64,000 bases of DNA from Erythrobacter litoralis HTCC2594 (GTDB taxonomy: Bacteria > Pseudomonadota > Alphaproteobacteria > Sphingomonadales > Sphingomonadaceae): NCBI RefSeq assembly GCF_000013005.1, contig NC_007722.1:315501-379500 (forward strand). Reading direction: 5' to 3'. A program made the translations under genes and the position numbers. How positions within the stretch are numbered: position 1 is the first letter of the stretch; every line of letters starts with the position of its first letter. Shown piece after piece: positions 28,900-37,398 of the stretch. Below the pieces are notes generated by a model that saw only the letters and a list, made by a program, of their open reading frames with translations, was not told the DNA's origin and searched no databases.

Positions 28900-29895
28900 T
28901 TACATCGAGAATGCGTCGCTGATCGAACAGGCCGCCGGACCGAGGATGACGATGAACAGGACCGGCAGGATGAACAGGATCAGCGGAACGGTCATGATCG
29001 CGGGCAGGCGCGCGGCCTTTTCCTCGGCGCGCATCATGCGCTCGTTGCGGAATTCGGCGGAAAGCACGCGCAAGGCCGAGGCCAGCGGCGTACCATAGCG
29101 TTCGGTCTGCACCATGGTGGTCACTACGCCTTTGACCGCTTCGAGATCGACGCGATAGGCGAGGTTGTCGAAGGCCTGCTTGCGTTCGGTCAGGAACGAG
29201 AGTTCGATGGCGGTGAGCGCAAATTCGTCGCCCAGTTCCGGATAGGCACGCCCCAGTTCCTTGGCGACGCGGTTGAAGGCAGCGTCGACCGTGAGGCCGG
29301 CTTCCGCGCAGATGACCAGCAGGTCGAGTGCATCGGGCAGGCCCTTGCGGATTGCGTCGGTGCGTTTTGCTGCCTTGTTCTTGAGCAGCATCTCCGGGCC
29401 CTTGTAACCCAGGCCCATCGCGACCACGAGCGCGGCATAGCGCTTCATCGCGCCCCATTCGGGGAAGAAGTCGAGGCCATAGACGACCAGGGCGACGATC
29501 CCGCCGAGAACGATCGGCAGAACCAGCCGCGCCCCGATAACGACGACCGCGAGTTCCTTGTTGCGGATGCCCGCATGCGCCAGCTTCTGCTGGATGACTT
29601 CGATCTGGCTCTGCTGCAGAACCTTCATATTCTGCAGCGTGTCCTTGACCTTTTCGGTCTGGTCGGTCTTGCGGACCAGGCTCTGGCGCTTCTTGCCGCT
29701 CGACTTGACGATACCGGCTTTCAGCTCGTCGCGACGCTCGTTGAGGGCCTTGACGCGCTTGGCCATGGGATCCTTGATTGTCACGGCGGCATAGATCGCC
29801 ATCATGACGGCAAGCGCTGCGAGGCCGGCAAGGATCGAGCCGACGAGAATAACGTCAACACCGAGCAGGGTGGGGCCGGATGAATTCTGGATCAT
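28900..29895 (-). CDS. tadC: Tad pilus inner-membrane platform protein TadC
   Basis: A 331-residue T2SSF-family membrane protein. One hydrophobic segment lies at about 15-38, two more near 112-165, and a C-terminal one near 295-320; the cytoplasmic T2SSF domain has the ICAEAGLTVDAAF and ERYGTPLASALRVLS blocks typical of TadC. With TadB it forms the platform on which the pilus is assembled. It starts 12 bp after the tadB stop codon behind a strong GGGAGGCAGG site and is the last gene of the locus on this strand, facing marR. tadD, which often follows, is absent. Confidence 0.95.
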   Translation of the reverse strand: MIQNSSGPTLLGVDVILVGSILAGLAALAVMMAIYAAVTIKDPMAKRVKALNERRDELKAGIVKSSGKKRQSLVRKTDQTEKVKDTLQNMKVLQQSQIEVIQQKLAHAGIRNKELAVVVIGARLVLPIVLGGIVALVVYGLDFFPEWGAMKRYAALVVAMGLGYKGPEMLLKNKAAKRTDAIRKGLPDALDLLVICAEAGLTVDAAFNRVAKELGRAYPELGDEFALTAIELSFLTERKQAFDNLAYRVDLEAVKGVVTTMVQTERYGTPLASALRVLSAEFRNERMMRAEEKAARLPAIMTVPLILFILPVLFIVILGPAACSISDAFSM

Positions 29896-29907
29896 GTCCT
29901 GCCTCCC

Positions 29908-30879
29908 TTATATTTCGAAGCTGACCATCTTGGCCATGATGAATGCCCCGATGCTCATCCACACCATGCCGCCCAGGCCGATCACGATCAGGCGTTCGTC
30001 GGTGAAGAAGCCATCGATATAGGTCGGGTTTATCCACCAGATCATCGCGAACACGATGAAGGGCAGGGCACCCACGATATAGGCCGAAGCTTTGGACTCC
30101 GAGCTCATGGCCCGGATCTTGAGCTTCATCTGGCCGCGCTTGCGCAGCACTTCCGACAGGTTCGACAGCGTTTCGGCGAGGTTTCCCCCGGTCTCACGCT
30201 GGATCGCCAGTGTGATGCAGAAGAAGTTGAACTCGGGGATATTCAGCTTGTCGGCCGTATCCTGGAGGCCTTCTTCCATCGTTTTCCCGATCTTGATGCG
30301 TTCGACGATCGACTTGAACTCGACACCGACCGGTCCCGGGACTTCCTGTGCCACCACGGCGAGGGTTTCCGTGACCGGTAGGCCCGAGCGCAGGCCGCGC
30401 ACGAGCAGTTCGATCGCATCGGGAAACTTCGAATTGAAGTCCGCCGTCCGCTTGTTAATGAAAAATCCGACCACGAAATGCGGCAGGCCGGCTCCGATCA
30501 CTGCACCCACGCCGAGCGAGAGCAGCAGCGCTCCGCTGCGCAGGAAGATCAGCACCGCGACGGTCAGACCGACGCCCAGCGAAGCATAGAAATACTGGCT
30601 GACCGTCCAGCCTTTTCCAGTCCGGTCCAGACGCAGTTCGAGCGCTTCGATACGCGAGGCCGAGCCGGCGATCCGATGTGCCTTGGGCTTGCGGGCCGCG
30701 ATGGCCTTCTTCAGCTGCGATTCAACCTTGGTGTCGGTGCTTTCGGAGTGGCGATAGCGCACGGCATTGAGCCGTCGCTGGCTTTCTTTTGCGGCGTTGG
30801 GACCGGACAGCGCGGAATATCCGACCACCATCAGGGCCATCAGGCCGCCTCCGAATAGCAAGAGCTGCAAAATGCTCAT
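29908..30879 (-). CDS. tadB: Tad pilus inner-membrane platform protein TadB
   Basis: A 323-residue T2SSF-family protein with an N-terminal membrane segment (about 3-22), a basic cytoplasmic stretch, two central membrane segments (about 95-140) and a C-terminal pair (about 265-320). The conserved GLRSGLPVTETLAVVA and QRETGGNLAETL blocks belong to TadB. It should bind the TadA/CpaF ATPase, but no such gene precedes it here: the next gene upstream is cpaE, 75 bp away. Confidence 0.95.
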   Translation of the reverse strand: MSILQLLLFGGGLMALMVVGYSALSGPNAAKESQRRLNAVRYRHSESTDTKVESQLKKAIAARKPKAHRIAGSASRIEALELRLDRTGKGWTVSQYFYASLGVGLTVAVLIFLRSGALLLSLGVGAVIGAGLPHFVVGFFINKRTADFNSKFPDAIELLVRGLRSGLPVTETLAVVAQEVPGPVGVEFKSIVERIKIGKTMEEGLQDTADKLNIPEFNFFCITLAIQRETGGNLAETLSNLSEVLRKRGQMKLKIRAMSSESKASAYIVGALPFIVFAMIWWINPTYIDGFFTDERLIVIGLGGMVWMSIGAFIMAKMVSFEI

Positions 30880-30912
30880 GCGCGCTTACCGCCTTTCCAA
30901 TTCATTATTCCG

Positions 30913-30946
30913 CCCGCCGGATCGCGGTTGCGCGATTGCCGGCGGG
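30913..30946 (-). other. Strong stem-loop in the cpaE-tadB gap
   Basis: CCCGCCGG (30913-30920) pairs with CCGGCGGG (30939-30946) and inside it ATCGCG pairs with CGCGAT, leaving a GTTG loop and a 2-nt bulge. No T run follows on either strand, so it is more likely an RNA processing or attenuation element than a terminator. It occupies the position where the secretion ATPase gene is normally found. Confidence 0.65.
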
Positions 30947-30954
30947 GGAGGGCA

Positions 30955-32238
30955 TTACTCGGCCTCAGCCTTCTCGGCTGCGGGCTCTTTCTTTTTCAGC
31001 AGCGACTTGAAGTCGAAGCCGCCGAGAAGCGATTTCTTCTGCGGCGCGCCGTCTTCACCGTCCTCGTCGCCCGCACCGATGATGCGTTCGGCGAGCTGGC
31101 GCACGACCTGGGTCGACTTTGCGCCCGGGTTGGCATCGACGAAGACCTGGCCGAGCTTGGCGGCGTTGGCGGCGGATTTCACATCGTAAGGGACGGTGAA
31201 ATCGATGCTGCGTTCGATCGAGGCTTCGAAATCGGCCTTGCTGATTTCGGCAACGCCCGATTGCACCTTGTTGGCGATCACGATCGGTACCGCGTGGGCA
31301 GCGTTGGTCTTGAGCCACGACAGGATGCGGATCGTGTCGCGCGCGGAAGCAAGCGTCATTTCCGTTGCGAGCGCGACGACGTTCACGTCGGCGAGCAGGT
31401 GCGGAAAATTGATCAGCATGTTGCGCGGCAGGTCGATCACCGTCATTTCGAACGCCTGGCGGAATTCCTCCTCCAGCTGCACGAATGCCGAACCGTCGGT
31501 CATCAGCGGCGCATTGATGGGCGCTTCTGCCGATAGGATGGCGAGGTTGTCGTTGGCGCGGATCATGGCGCGTTCGATGAACAGGCCGTCGATGCGGCTC
31601 GGGTTGTCGATCGCGTCGGTCAGGCCGCGGCCCGGTTCGAGATCGAGCGCGAGCGCACCGGTGCCGAAATGCACGTCGAGATCGAGCAATGCAGTTGGCA
31701 TCTTGTGTTCATCGCTGAACAGCCATGCGAGCGAAGTCGAGAGCATCGAAGCGCCGACCCCCCCACGTGTGCCGACAACCGCGGTCGAGATGTGGCGCTT
31801 GACGGTTTCGCCGTCACCCGCCTTGGGCGCAGCGAACACGGCCTGGGCCTGGTTCAGCGAATCGCGCAGCTGGCCGGCCGACAGCGGCTTGAGCAGGTAG
31901 TCGTGGATGCCGCTCGCAAGCAGGTCGCGATACAGGCGCACGTCATTGACCTGGCCGATTGCGACCACGACCGTGCCGGGTTCGCAAACTTCGGCCAGGG
32001 CATTGATGTCGTTCAGCGGATCTCCGCTTTCCGACAGGTCGACCATCAGGATGTTCGGACTGGCCGAAACCGATAGCGACTGGACCGCATTGCGCAGGCC
32101 GCCCTTGTTGCACTTTTCCGGAGCCCAGCCCATTTCGATGACGACCGGGCGCAGGATGTCCAGCGCGGTGTCATCGCAAATATAGGCTGCGAAAGGATCA
32201 CGATTGCCGGGCATACCGGCGTTCCATGGGGCGTTCAT
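30955..32238 (-). CDS. cpaE: Pilus assembly protein CpaE/TadZ (MinD-like)
   Basis: A 427-residue protein: an N-terminal receiver-like domain (about 18-135, with ILMVDLSE and the C-terminal LLKPLS) and a MinD/ParA-like ATPase fold from about 150. The P-loop is TRGGVGAS (157-164): both lysines of the MinD signature are replaced, by Arg158 and Ala163, as is usual in this family, so ATP hydrolysis is doubtful. LLDLDVHFG and VIDLPRNM are the other nucleotide-site strands. The C-terminus is a charged tail with KKKEP. TadZ-type proteins place the pilus machine at the cell pole. The gene starts 3 bp after the cpaD stop codon. Confidence 0.95.
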   Translation of the reverse strand: MNAPWNAGMPGNRDPFAAYICDDTALDILRPVVIEMGWAPEKCNKGGLRNAVQSLSVSASPNILMVDLSESGDPLNDINALAEVCEPGTVVVAIGQVNDVRLYRDLLASGIHDYLLKPLSAGQLRDSLNQAQAVFAAPKAGDGETVKRHISTAVVGTRGGVGASMLSTSLAWLFSDEHKMPTALLDLDVHFGTGALALDLEPGRGLTDAIDNPSRIDGLFIERAMIRANDNLAILSAEAPINAPLMTDGSAFVQLEEEFRQAFEMTVIDLPRNMLINFPHLLADVNVVALATEMTLASARDTIRILSWLKTNAAHAVPIVIANKVQSGVAEISKADFEASIERSIDFTVPYDVKSAANAAKLGQVFVDANPGAKSTQVVRQLAERIIGAGDEDGEDGAPQKKSLLGGFDFKSLLKKKEPAAEKAEAE

Positions 32239-32240
32239 TG

Positions 32241-32882
32241 TTATCCTCCCGTGCCGCCGGCCGAGGGCAGTGCGCCCACGCCTTCGGGTGCTTTAGCGCG
32301 ATAGGCTTCGACAGCTTTCGAGCCGCGACGCACATATGTTTCGCCGGAGCCCTCGTCGCCCTTCACCAGGTCTTCCGGATCGGCGACCATTGCGGCGAGA
32401 TTGCCGTTGATCGCGCAGCCGTAACCGGGGTGCGTGCCATTGGTGTAGTTCATCTCGGACTTGACCGACCAATCGGGACAACCCGGGACCGAAGCGCTGG
32501 AACGGGTGATGACGACGCGGGCGCTGCCCGGCTCGACATAGCCCGACGTGACCGGCGCACCGTCGCTCACGAGGATCCCATGACGCCCGGCAAGCTGCGA
32601 GATCGCATCCTTGGTAGAGCCGCTGAGCATCGGATCTTCGATCGACACGCGATCGCCGTAGCGCAGGTTCATGGCTTCGAACCAGCCGGAGAGCCGCTGC
32701 TGCTCGGGGATCGAAAGGCCACCCGGACCGGTGCGAACATCGAGCGTATAGTTCGTACGCTCGACCACCGGCTGCTTGGTGGAATACATCGTGCGGTTCT
32801 GCGGCATGCCACCGCAGGCGGCAAGCGAGAGGCCGACAGTCAGGGTGAGTACCCCGGCAAGTTTCCTAGTCAGTTTGGGCAT
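32241..32882 (-). CDS. cpaD: Pilus assembly lipoprotein CpaD
   Basis: A 213-residue lipoprotein with lipobox LAAC and acylated Cys23. I chose ATG 32882, which has AGGAAGGTGAGA before it; a GTG at 32900 overlaps the cpaC stop codon as GTGA and is an alternative start. The mature part has the CpaD-family features GLSIPEQQRLSGWF and PGCPDWS, with two further Cys that may pair. It is thought to help the CpaC secretin in the outer membrane. Confidence 0.92.
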   Translation of the reverse strand: MPKLTRKLAGVLTLTVGLSLAACGGMPQNRTMYSTKQPVVERTNYTLDVRTGPGGLSIPEQQRLSGWFEAMNLRYGDRVSIEDPMLSGSTKDAISQLAGRHGILVSDGAPVTSGYVEPGSARVVITRSSASVPGCPDWSVKSEMNYTNGTHPGYGCAINGNLAAMVADPEDLVKGDEGSGETYVRRGSKAVEAYRAKAPEGVGALPSAGGTGG

Positions 32883-32896
32883 CGTTCTCACCTTCC

Positions 32897-34543
32897 TCAC
32901 TTCAGGCTGAAACCGGGCGCGGCAGCAGCGGTGCGCTGCTTGTCACGCTTCGATTTCTTCGATTTCTTGGCGCTGCGGCGATCGTCCTTCTGCGTTTTCG
33001 GCGCAGGCAGCACCGCTGCGGGGTCGATCCTCGAAACGGCCGGGTTGGGACCGTCGCGATCCTGGGCGGTCGGTTTGGGCCGATCGCCGCCGGTCTTGCC
33101 GTCATTCTCCAGGAAGCCCAGCGTACGCTGCAGCTCATTGGGTGTCTGATAGCCGTCGGTCGGCAGCTTGATGTCGGTGCCGTCGACCGGCTTCACCAGA
33201 TACGGCGTAACCACGATCACCAGTTCGGTCTCGCCCTTGCGGAACGAGGTCGAACGGAACAGGTTGCCGATGATCGGCACGTCACCGAGGCCTGGGGCCT
33301 TGTCGACGGTATTCTGCGAGCTGTTGCTCATCAGGCCTGCGATCATGAAGCTCTGGCCGGAGCCAAGTTCCACGGTCGTTTCAGCGCGCCGAGTTGTAAG
33401 GGCCGGGATCTGGAAGCCGTTGAGCGTGATGGCGCCCTGGCTCGAGAGTTCCGACACTTCCGGCCGCACGCGGATCGAGATCCGGCCATTGGCGAGCACG
33501 GTCGGCGAATAGGCCAGGCTGACGCCGAAGTTGCGGTATTCGATCGAAGTCGTACCGAGGCCCTGGCTGATAGGGATCGGGAATTCACCGCCAGCCAGGA
33601 AGGTGGCGGTTTCGCCCGAGAGCGCGGTCAGATTCGGATTGGAGAGCGTCGTGATCAGGCCAAGGCGCTCGCCGACATCGAATGCGCTGGCAATGTCCAG
33701 ACCGAACAGGCGGCCTGCGAAGTTGAGCGCGGTCTGACCCGGGTTGTTGCTCGCAACGGGAAAATTCGCGCCACCGACGACAAATTGTCCGGTTGCCGGG
33801 TTGAATGGCAAGCTCAGCGACCCGGGCGGCAGGCCGAACTGTGCGGATGCGTCGAGTTGCGGAAACCCTGATGTGTCGATGTCGGTAATCGACCCGAAGT
33901 TGCGACCGCGATTGACACCGAACAGGAAGCCGTCGGTCGTATCGCGGGTCGTCAGGTTGGAGCCGATTTCACGTACCAGCGAGCGGCTGACTTCGGCAAT
34001 TCGCACCTGCAGGTTGACCTGCAGCGGAGTGGCCATTTTCAGGCGGCTGATAACGTTGGCACCGTCACCCAGGAAAGCCGTCACGAGACGCTCTGCCTCG
34101 GCAGCATCTTCCGGAGCAGCGACAGTGCCGGTCAGCAGCACAGTGTTGGTGCCCATGGTCGCCGTGGCGATCTTCGCTTCAGGCATGGCGAGCGCCAGCA
34201 TCTGGTCGAGGCTGTCGATATTGTTCGCTACGCGGACATTGGCCGCCCAGATAACGTCGCCGGCGGAATTGCTGGCGTAGATGGTCGTTTCGCCGCCGGA
34301 CTTGCCGAAGACATAGAGCTGGCGCTGCGATTTGATCTGGACGTCGGCCACCGCGTCGTTGGCGATAAACACATCTGCCATCGCGCCGGGCACGCTGATC
34401 AGTTCACCGCGACCGATCGACAGGACGACATCCTGCGACGGTTTCACGATCGACTGGGCGTGCGCGACCTGGGCCGGGCCGGCTGCGACTGGCAGCGCGG
34501 CAAGGCTCGCGACGAGCGCTTTTGCAATCAGGCGACGTTTCAT
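32897..34543 (-). CDS. cpaC: Tad pilus outer-membrane secretin CpaC/RcpA
   Basis: A 548-residue secretin with a signal peptide ending in HAQ; ATG 34543 has GAGGGGCAAG before it. The N-terminal pilus domain (VLSIGRGELISVPG, then YVFGKSGGETTIYA) is followed by a BON-like segment and the secretin domain (about 220-490) with LVREIGSNL, ALSGETATFLAGGEFPIP and the VPIIGNLFRS motif near its end. A basic, Lys-rich tail (KKSKKSKRDKQR) closes the protein, an unusual feature whose role is unclear. It forms the channel through which the pilus crosses the outer membrane. Confidence 0.95.
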   Translation of the reverse strand: MKRRLIAKALVASLAALPVAAGPAQVAHAQSIVKPSQDVVLSIGRGELISVPGAMADVFIANDAVADVQIKSQRQLYVFGKSGGETTIYASNSAGDVIWAANVRVANNIDSLDQMLALAMPEAKIATATMGTNTVLLTGTVAAPEDAAEAERLVTAFLGDGANVISRLKMATPLQVNLQVRIAEVSRSLVREIGSNLTTRDTTDGFLFGVNRGRNFGSITDIDTSGFPQLDASAQFGLPPGSLSLPFNPATGQFVVGGANFPVASNNPGQTALNFAGRLFGLDIASAFDVGERLGLITTLSNPNLTALSGETATFLAGGEFPIPISQGLGTTSIEYRNFGVSLAYSPTVLANGRISIRVRPEVSELSSQGAITLNGFQIPALTTRRAETTVELGSGQSFMIAGLMSNSSQNTVDKAPGLGDVPIIGNLFRSTSFRKGETELVIVVTPYLVKPVDGTDIKLPTDGYQTPNELQRTLGFLENDGKTGGDRPKPTAQDRDGPNPAVSRIDPAAVLPAPKTQKDDRRSAKKSKKSKRDKQRTAAAAPGFSLK

Positions 34544-34617
34544 GGTCTTGCCCCTCGTTTGGGAATTCGCCGTTTCGAATTGGCGACGGAATAAGATTGG
34601 GTTGGTCATGATGGTGC

Positions 34618-35733
34618 TCACCGGACCATTCCTGCACTGGCAGCGGGAACCGCCTGGGCGGCTTCGCCGAGACCTTGTTGCTGGCCCGACAGCACCTTGC
34701 CGGCAGCGCCGATCGGCACTTCGGTGGTCTGCTTGCCGCGCGTTACACGAACGGTCGGAACCGGCCGGACGACAACTTGCGTGCCGGGCGCCATGCCCCC
34801 GTTCTTCTGCGCGGTTTCGATAAACGCTGCGGCAGCGGCCTGAGCCTTTTCTTCCTTGCTGCGGGGCAGGGTCGAGCTCTGGAACCGCGAGACATCGCCG
34901 CCCGTGACGTAGCTTGTCGCGCCGTCGTTGGGGCGGTTCATGGCCGCCTGGATGATGCGCTCTTCCTCTTCCGGCGAAGCACCGTCGGGAATTTTCACGT
35001 CGCCCGAAGCGATAGCCCGCTCGAGCTCGGCCTGGTTATCGGCAATCGAGCGCAGCGCGAGACTGAGCGTGCCGAGAGTCTGGGCGACAGCGACCTTCTC
35101 GGCGATCTTCGGCGTCACTTCGAGCGTGACGGTGCGGAAGGCGCGAACGACAGTCTTGCCGGCTTCGTTGGTAGTCTGTTCGGTGGTCTGGTCAGTTGCG
35201 AGCACGCGCAGGTTGCGCAGGATCGTCTCGGTAGCCTTGAGATCGGTTTCCTCGCCTTTGACCGCCTGGGTCAGCATCAGGTCGACCCGGTCACCCGGGA
35301 AAACGAAGCCGGCGACGCCCGTGTTGGCCGAAACCGGCACCGTAATGGCGCGCATGCCCGGGCCGAGCGCCGCAGCGAGAAAGCCGCGGTCGCCGGGGCT
35401 CACCAGCGTACCCTGGGTAAGCGGTTCGCCAGCCGTAACGGGATGGCGCACAACGGTGCCGAGAAGCTGGGTGATGTCGGATTCGCCTTCGATGAAGTAG
35501 GCGTCCTGCACCAGCTCTTCGGGCCACATCTGGAACCCGAGCGCATCGGCGGTGATGATGGTGCCCACAGGCAGGCCGCGCTGGGCGACCAGCACCTTGG
35601 GTCCCTGGGGCTCTTGCACAGCTGCCGTCGCCTCCGGCGCGGAGGCTCCTGCAAACATGCTCCGGGCTGCCATGGCGGTGCCTACCGCAATGATCAGCGC
35701 TGCGAGCAGCAGAACGAGCTTCTTCCTGTCCAT
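34618..35733 (-). CDS. cpaB: Pilus assembly protein CpaB/RcpC
   Basis: A 371-residue protein anchored by one N-terminal membrane segment (about 5-24) with a SAF domain (VLVAQRGLPVGTIITADAL, about 49-110) and a second Flp-assembly domain containing GDRVDLMLT. It is a periplasmic partner of the secretin. ATG 35733 carries AGGGGG at a slightly long spacing. The C-terminal 100 residues are Ala/Gln-rich and low in complexity. Confidence 0.93.
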   Translation of the reverse strand: MDRKKLVLLLAALIIAVGTAMAARSMFAGASAPEATAAVQEPQGPKVLVAQRGLPVGTIITADALGFQMWPEELVQDAYFIEGESDITQLLGTVVRHPVTAGEPLTQGTLVSPGDRGFLAAALGPGMRAITVPVSANTGVAGFVFPGDRVDLMLTQAVKGEETDLKATETILRNLRVLATDQTTEQTTNEAGKTVVRAFRTVTLEVTPKIAEKVAVAQTLGTLSLALRSIADNQAELERAIASGDVKIPDGASPEEEERIIQAAMNRPNDGATSYVTGGDVSRFQSSTLPRSKEEKAQAAAAAFIETAQKNGGMAPGTQVVVRPVPTVRVTRGKQTTEVPIGAAGKVLSGQQQGLGEAAQAVPAASAGMVR

Positions 35734-35820
35734 GGCTATGTAGCCCCCTTCAGTCGTGCCCGCGGACATCGCGGGTTGGTATGGTTGCCGTCGTTACGGC
35801 CAAAGTAGTTAAAATCGGGT

Positions 35821-36324
35821 TCACCCCACTGCGCTGCCGGCGGCGATCGAGGCTTGCGCGAGCGGAAAATAATGTGTTGTCAGGATCCACAGGCCGGCGG
35901 CCGAGATCGCTACGCCATAGGGAATGGCGAGCCGTTCTCGCTGGCGGCGGATCAGGTGCCACATGCCGAACAGCAGCGTCAGTACGCCGCCGAGCAGGGC
36001 CATGATCACGATGAGATTGAAGAACAGCGCCGGGGCGATCCACAACGCCAGCGCGGTAAGCAGTTTGACATCGCCGCCGCCCATCCAGCGCATTGCGAAC
36101 AAGCCGGCGCAGATCGCGAAAGTGATGAGGGCCACGCCAAGCTGCCACGCGACCCCGGGCCACAGGTCGAGCCCGCTCGACCACCAGAAGAGGGGGGCGC
36201 CCAGAGCGATCGCGCCGTTGAGCCAGTTGCCGATCTGGCGACTGCGCAAATCGGTGAACGCGGCCGTCAGCAGTGCGATTGCCAACGCCACAAGCAGTCC
36301 GTAGTGAAGATAGTCAGCCACCAT
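35821..36324 (-). CDS. cpaA: Type IV prepilin peptidase CpaA (TadV)
   Basis: A 167-residue polytopic protein, the short TadV-like form without the methyltransferase domain. The two catalytic aspartates are Asp25 in FTDLRSRQIGNW and Asp85 in GGGDVKLL. It should cut the leader from Flp pilin. It is the first gene of the locus on this strand; no flp pilin gene lies upstream (the hydrolase at 36444 is divergent) or in the 87 bp before cpaB. Confidence 0.93.
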   Translation of the reverse strand: MVADYLHYGLLVALAIALLTAAFTDLRSRQIGNWLNGAIALGAPLFWWSSGLDLWPGVAWQLGVALITFAICAGLFAMRWMGGGDVKLLTALALWIAPALFFNLIVIMALLGGVLTLLFGMWHLIRRQRERLAIPYGVAISAAGLWILTTHYFPLAQASIAAGSAVG

Positions 36325-36443
36325 GGCCAGCCCCTGTAAATCCCCGTGTCGGAACAGGTGCTACAGGTCATCACTTACCAAATAGTAACCAAGTCCAGAA
36401 GCGCGCCATAAGCCATCGCATTCAAGCCGAGACCAACGCCGAC

Positions 36444-37391
36444 ATGACCCGTTTCGATCGCCGCGCCATTCCGTCATCAGCGAAGGAAGATTGGTGGGGC
36501 CTGCCCGATGGGCACAGGGTGCGCCGTATCGATTGGGCGAGCGAGGCCGAGCCTCCGCGCGGCTCCATCCTGTTCATGCCGGGGCGCGGCGATCACTACG
36601 AGAAATACCTCGAAAGTCTGGATGAATGGCATCGCGCCGGCTGGCAGGTGACGGCAGCCGACTGGCGCGGCCAAGGTGCCTCCGGACGGCTCGGGACCGA
36701 CGAGGTGACTGGCCATGTCGACGACTTTGCGATCTGGATCGACGATTTGGCGGCGCTGTGGGCCGACTGGAAAGCGCAGACGCCAGGACCGCATGTGCTG
36801 GTCGCGCATTCCATGGGCGGACATCTGGGCTTGCGGGCGGTGGCCGAAGAACGGGTCGATCCCGGCGCGGTGGTGCTTTCCGCGCCCATGCTCGGCTTTG
36901 TCGGCAACCTCCCCGTCAGCCTGACGCACGGCGTAGCGCGGCTGATGTCCCGGGTGGGCGACCCCAGGCGGCCGGCGTGGAAGTGGAGCGAAAAGCCCGG
37001 AGAAATTCCTGCGGGCCGCCTCAAGCTCCTGACCCACGACGACGAGCGCTATCAGGACGAACTATGGTGGCGTGAAAAGCGGCCCGAACTCGTCATGGGC
37101 CCCGGAAGCTGGGGCTGGGTGGAGCGCGCTTATGCCTCGATGCGCGGCTTGTTCGCGGAAGGCGTGCTCGAAAGCGTTACGACACCGATCTTGCTGCTGT
37201 CGACCTCGAACGACAAACTCGTGAGCCACCGCAAGGTGGTCGACGCTGCGGAACGCCTGCCCAACAGCGAGCTCTTGGCTTTCGGACGCGAATGTCATCA
37301 CGAAATCCTTCGCGAAGTCGATGCCGTTCGCGATCGCGCGATGGAGGGTATCGCCAATTTCCTCGACCGCAAGGCGCCCGCGAGAGACTGA
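36444..37391 (+). CDS. Alpha/beta hydrolase, lysophospholipase-like
   Basis: A 315-residue cytosolic hydrolase of the serine-aminopeptidase S33/monoacylglycerol lipase type. The nucleophile elbow is VAHSMGGH (Ser123); LLLSTSNDKLVSH supplies the acid and ECHHEIL the histidine. DWRGQGASGR matches the strand-4 motif of lysophospholipase L2. ATG 36444 was chosen because upstream codons overlap the divergent cpaA gene. It ends 7 bp before the oxidoreductase gene, so the two are probably cotranscribed. Confidence 0.9.
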   Translation: MTRFDRRAIPSSAKEDWWGLPDGHRVRRIDWASEAEPPRGSILFMPGRGDHYEKYLESLDEWHRAGWQVTAADWRGQGASGRLGTDEVTGHVDDFAIWIDDLAALWADWKAQTPGPHVLVAHSMGGHLGLRAVAEERVDPGAVVLSAPMLGFVGNLPVSLTHGVARLMSRVGDPRRPAWKWSEKPGEIPAGRLKLLTHDDERYQDELWWREKRPELVMGPGSWGWVERAYASMRGLFAEGVLESVTTPILLLSTSNDKLVSHRKVVDAAERLPNSELLAFGRECHHEILREVDAVRDRAMEGIANFLDRKAPARD

Positions 37392-37398
37392 CCGGGTC

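Noticed and set aside
28859..29458. Minus-strand frame overlapping tadC in another phase
   Set aside because: Arg/His-rich shadow of the tadC gene with no independent signal.
30955..32238. CpaE P-loop lacking both MinD lysines as a possible inactivating mutation
   Set aside because: The GGVGAS form is normal for the CpaE/TadZ family, so it is not evidence of decay.
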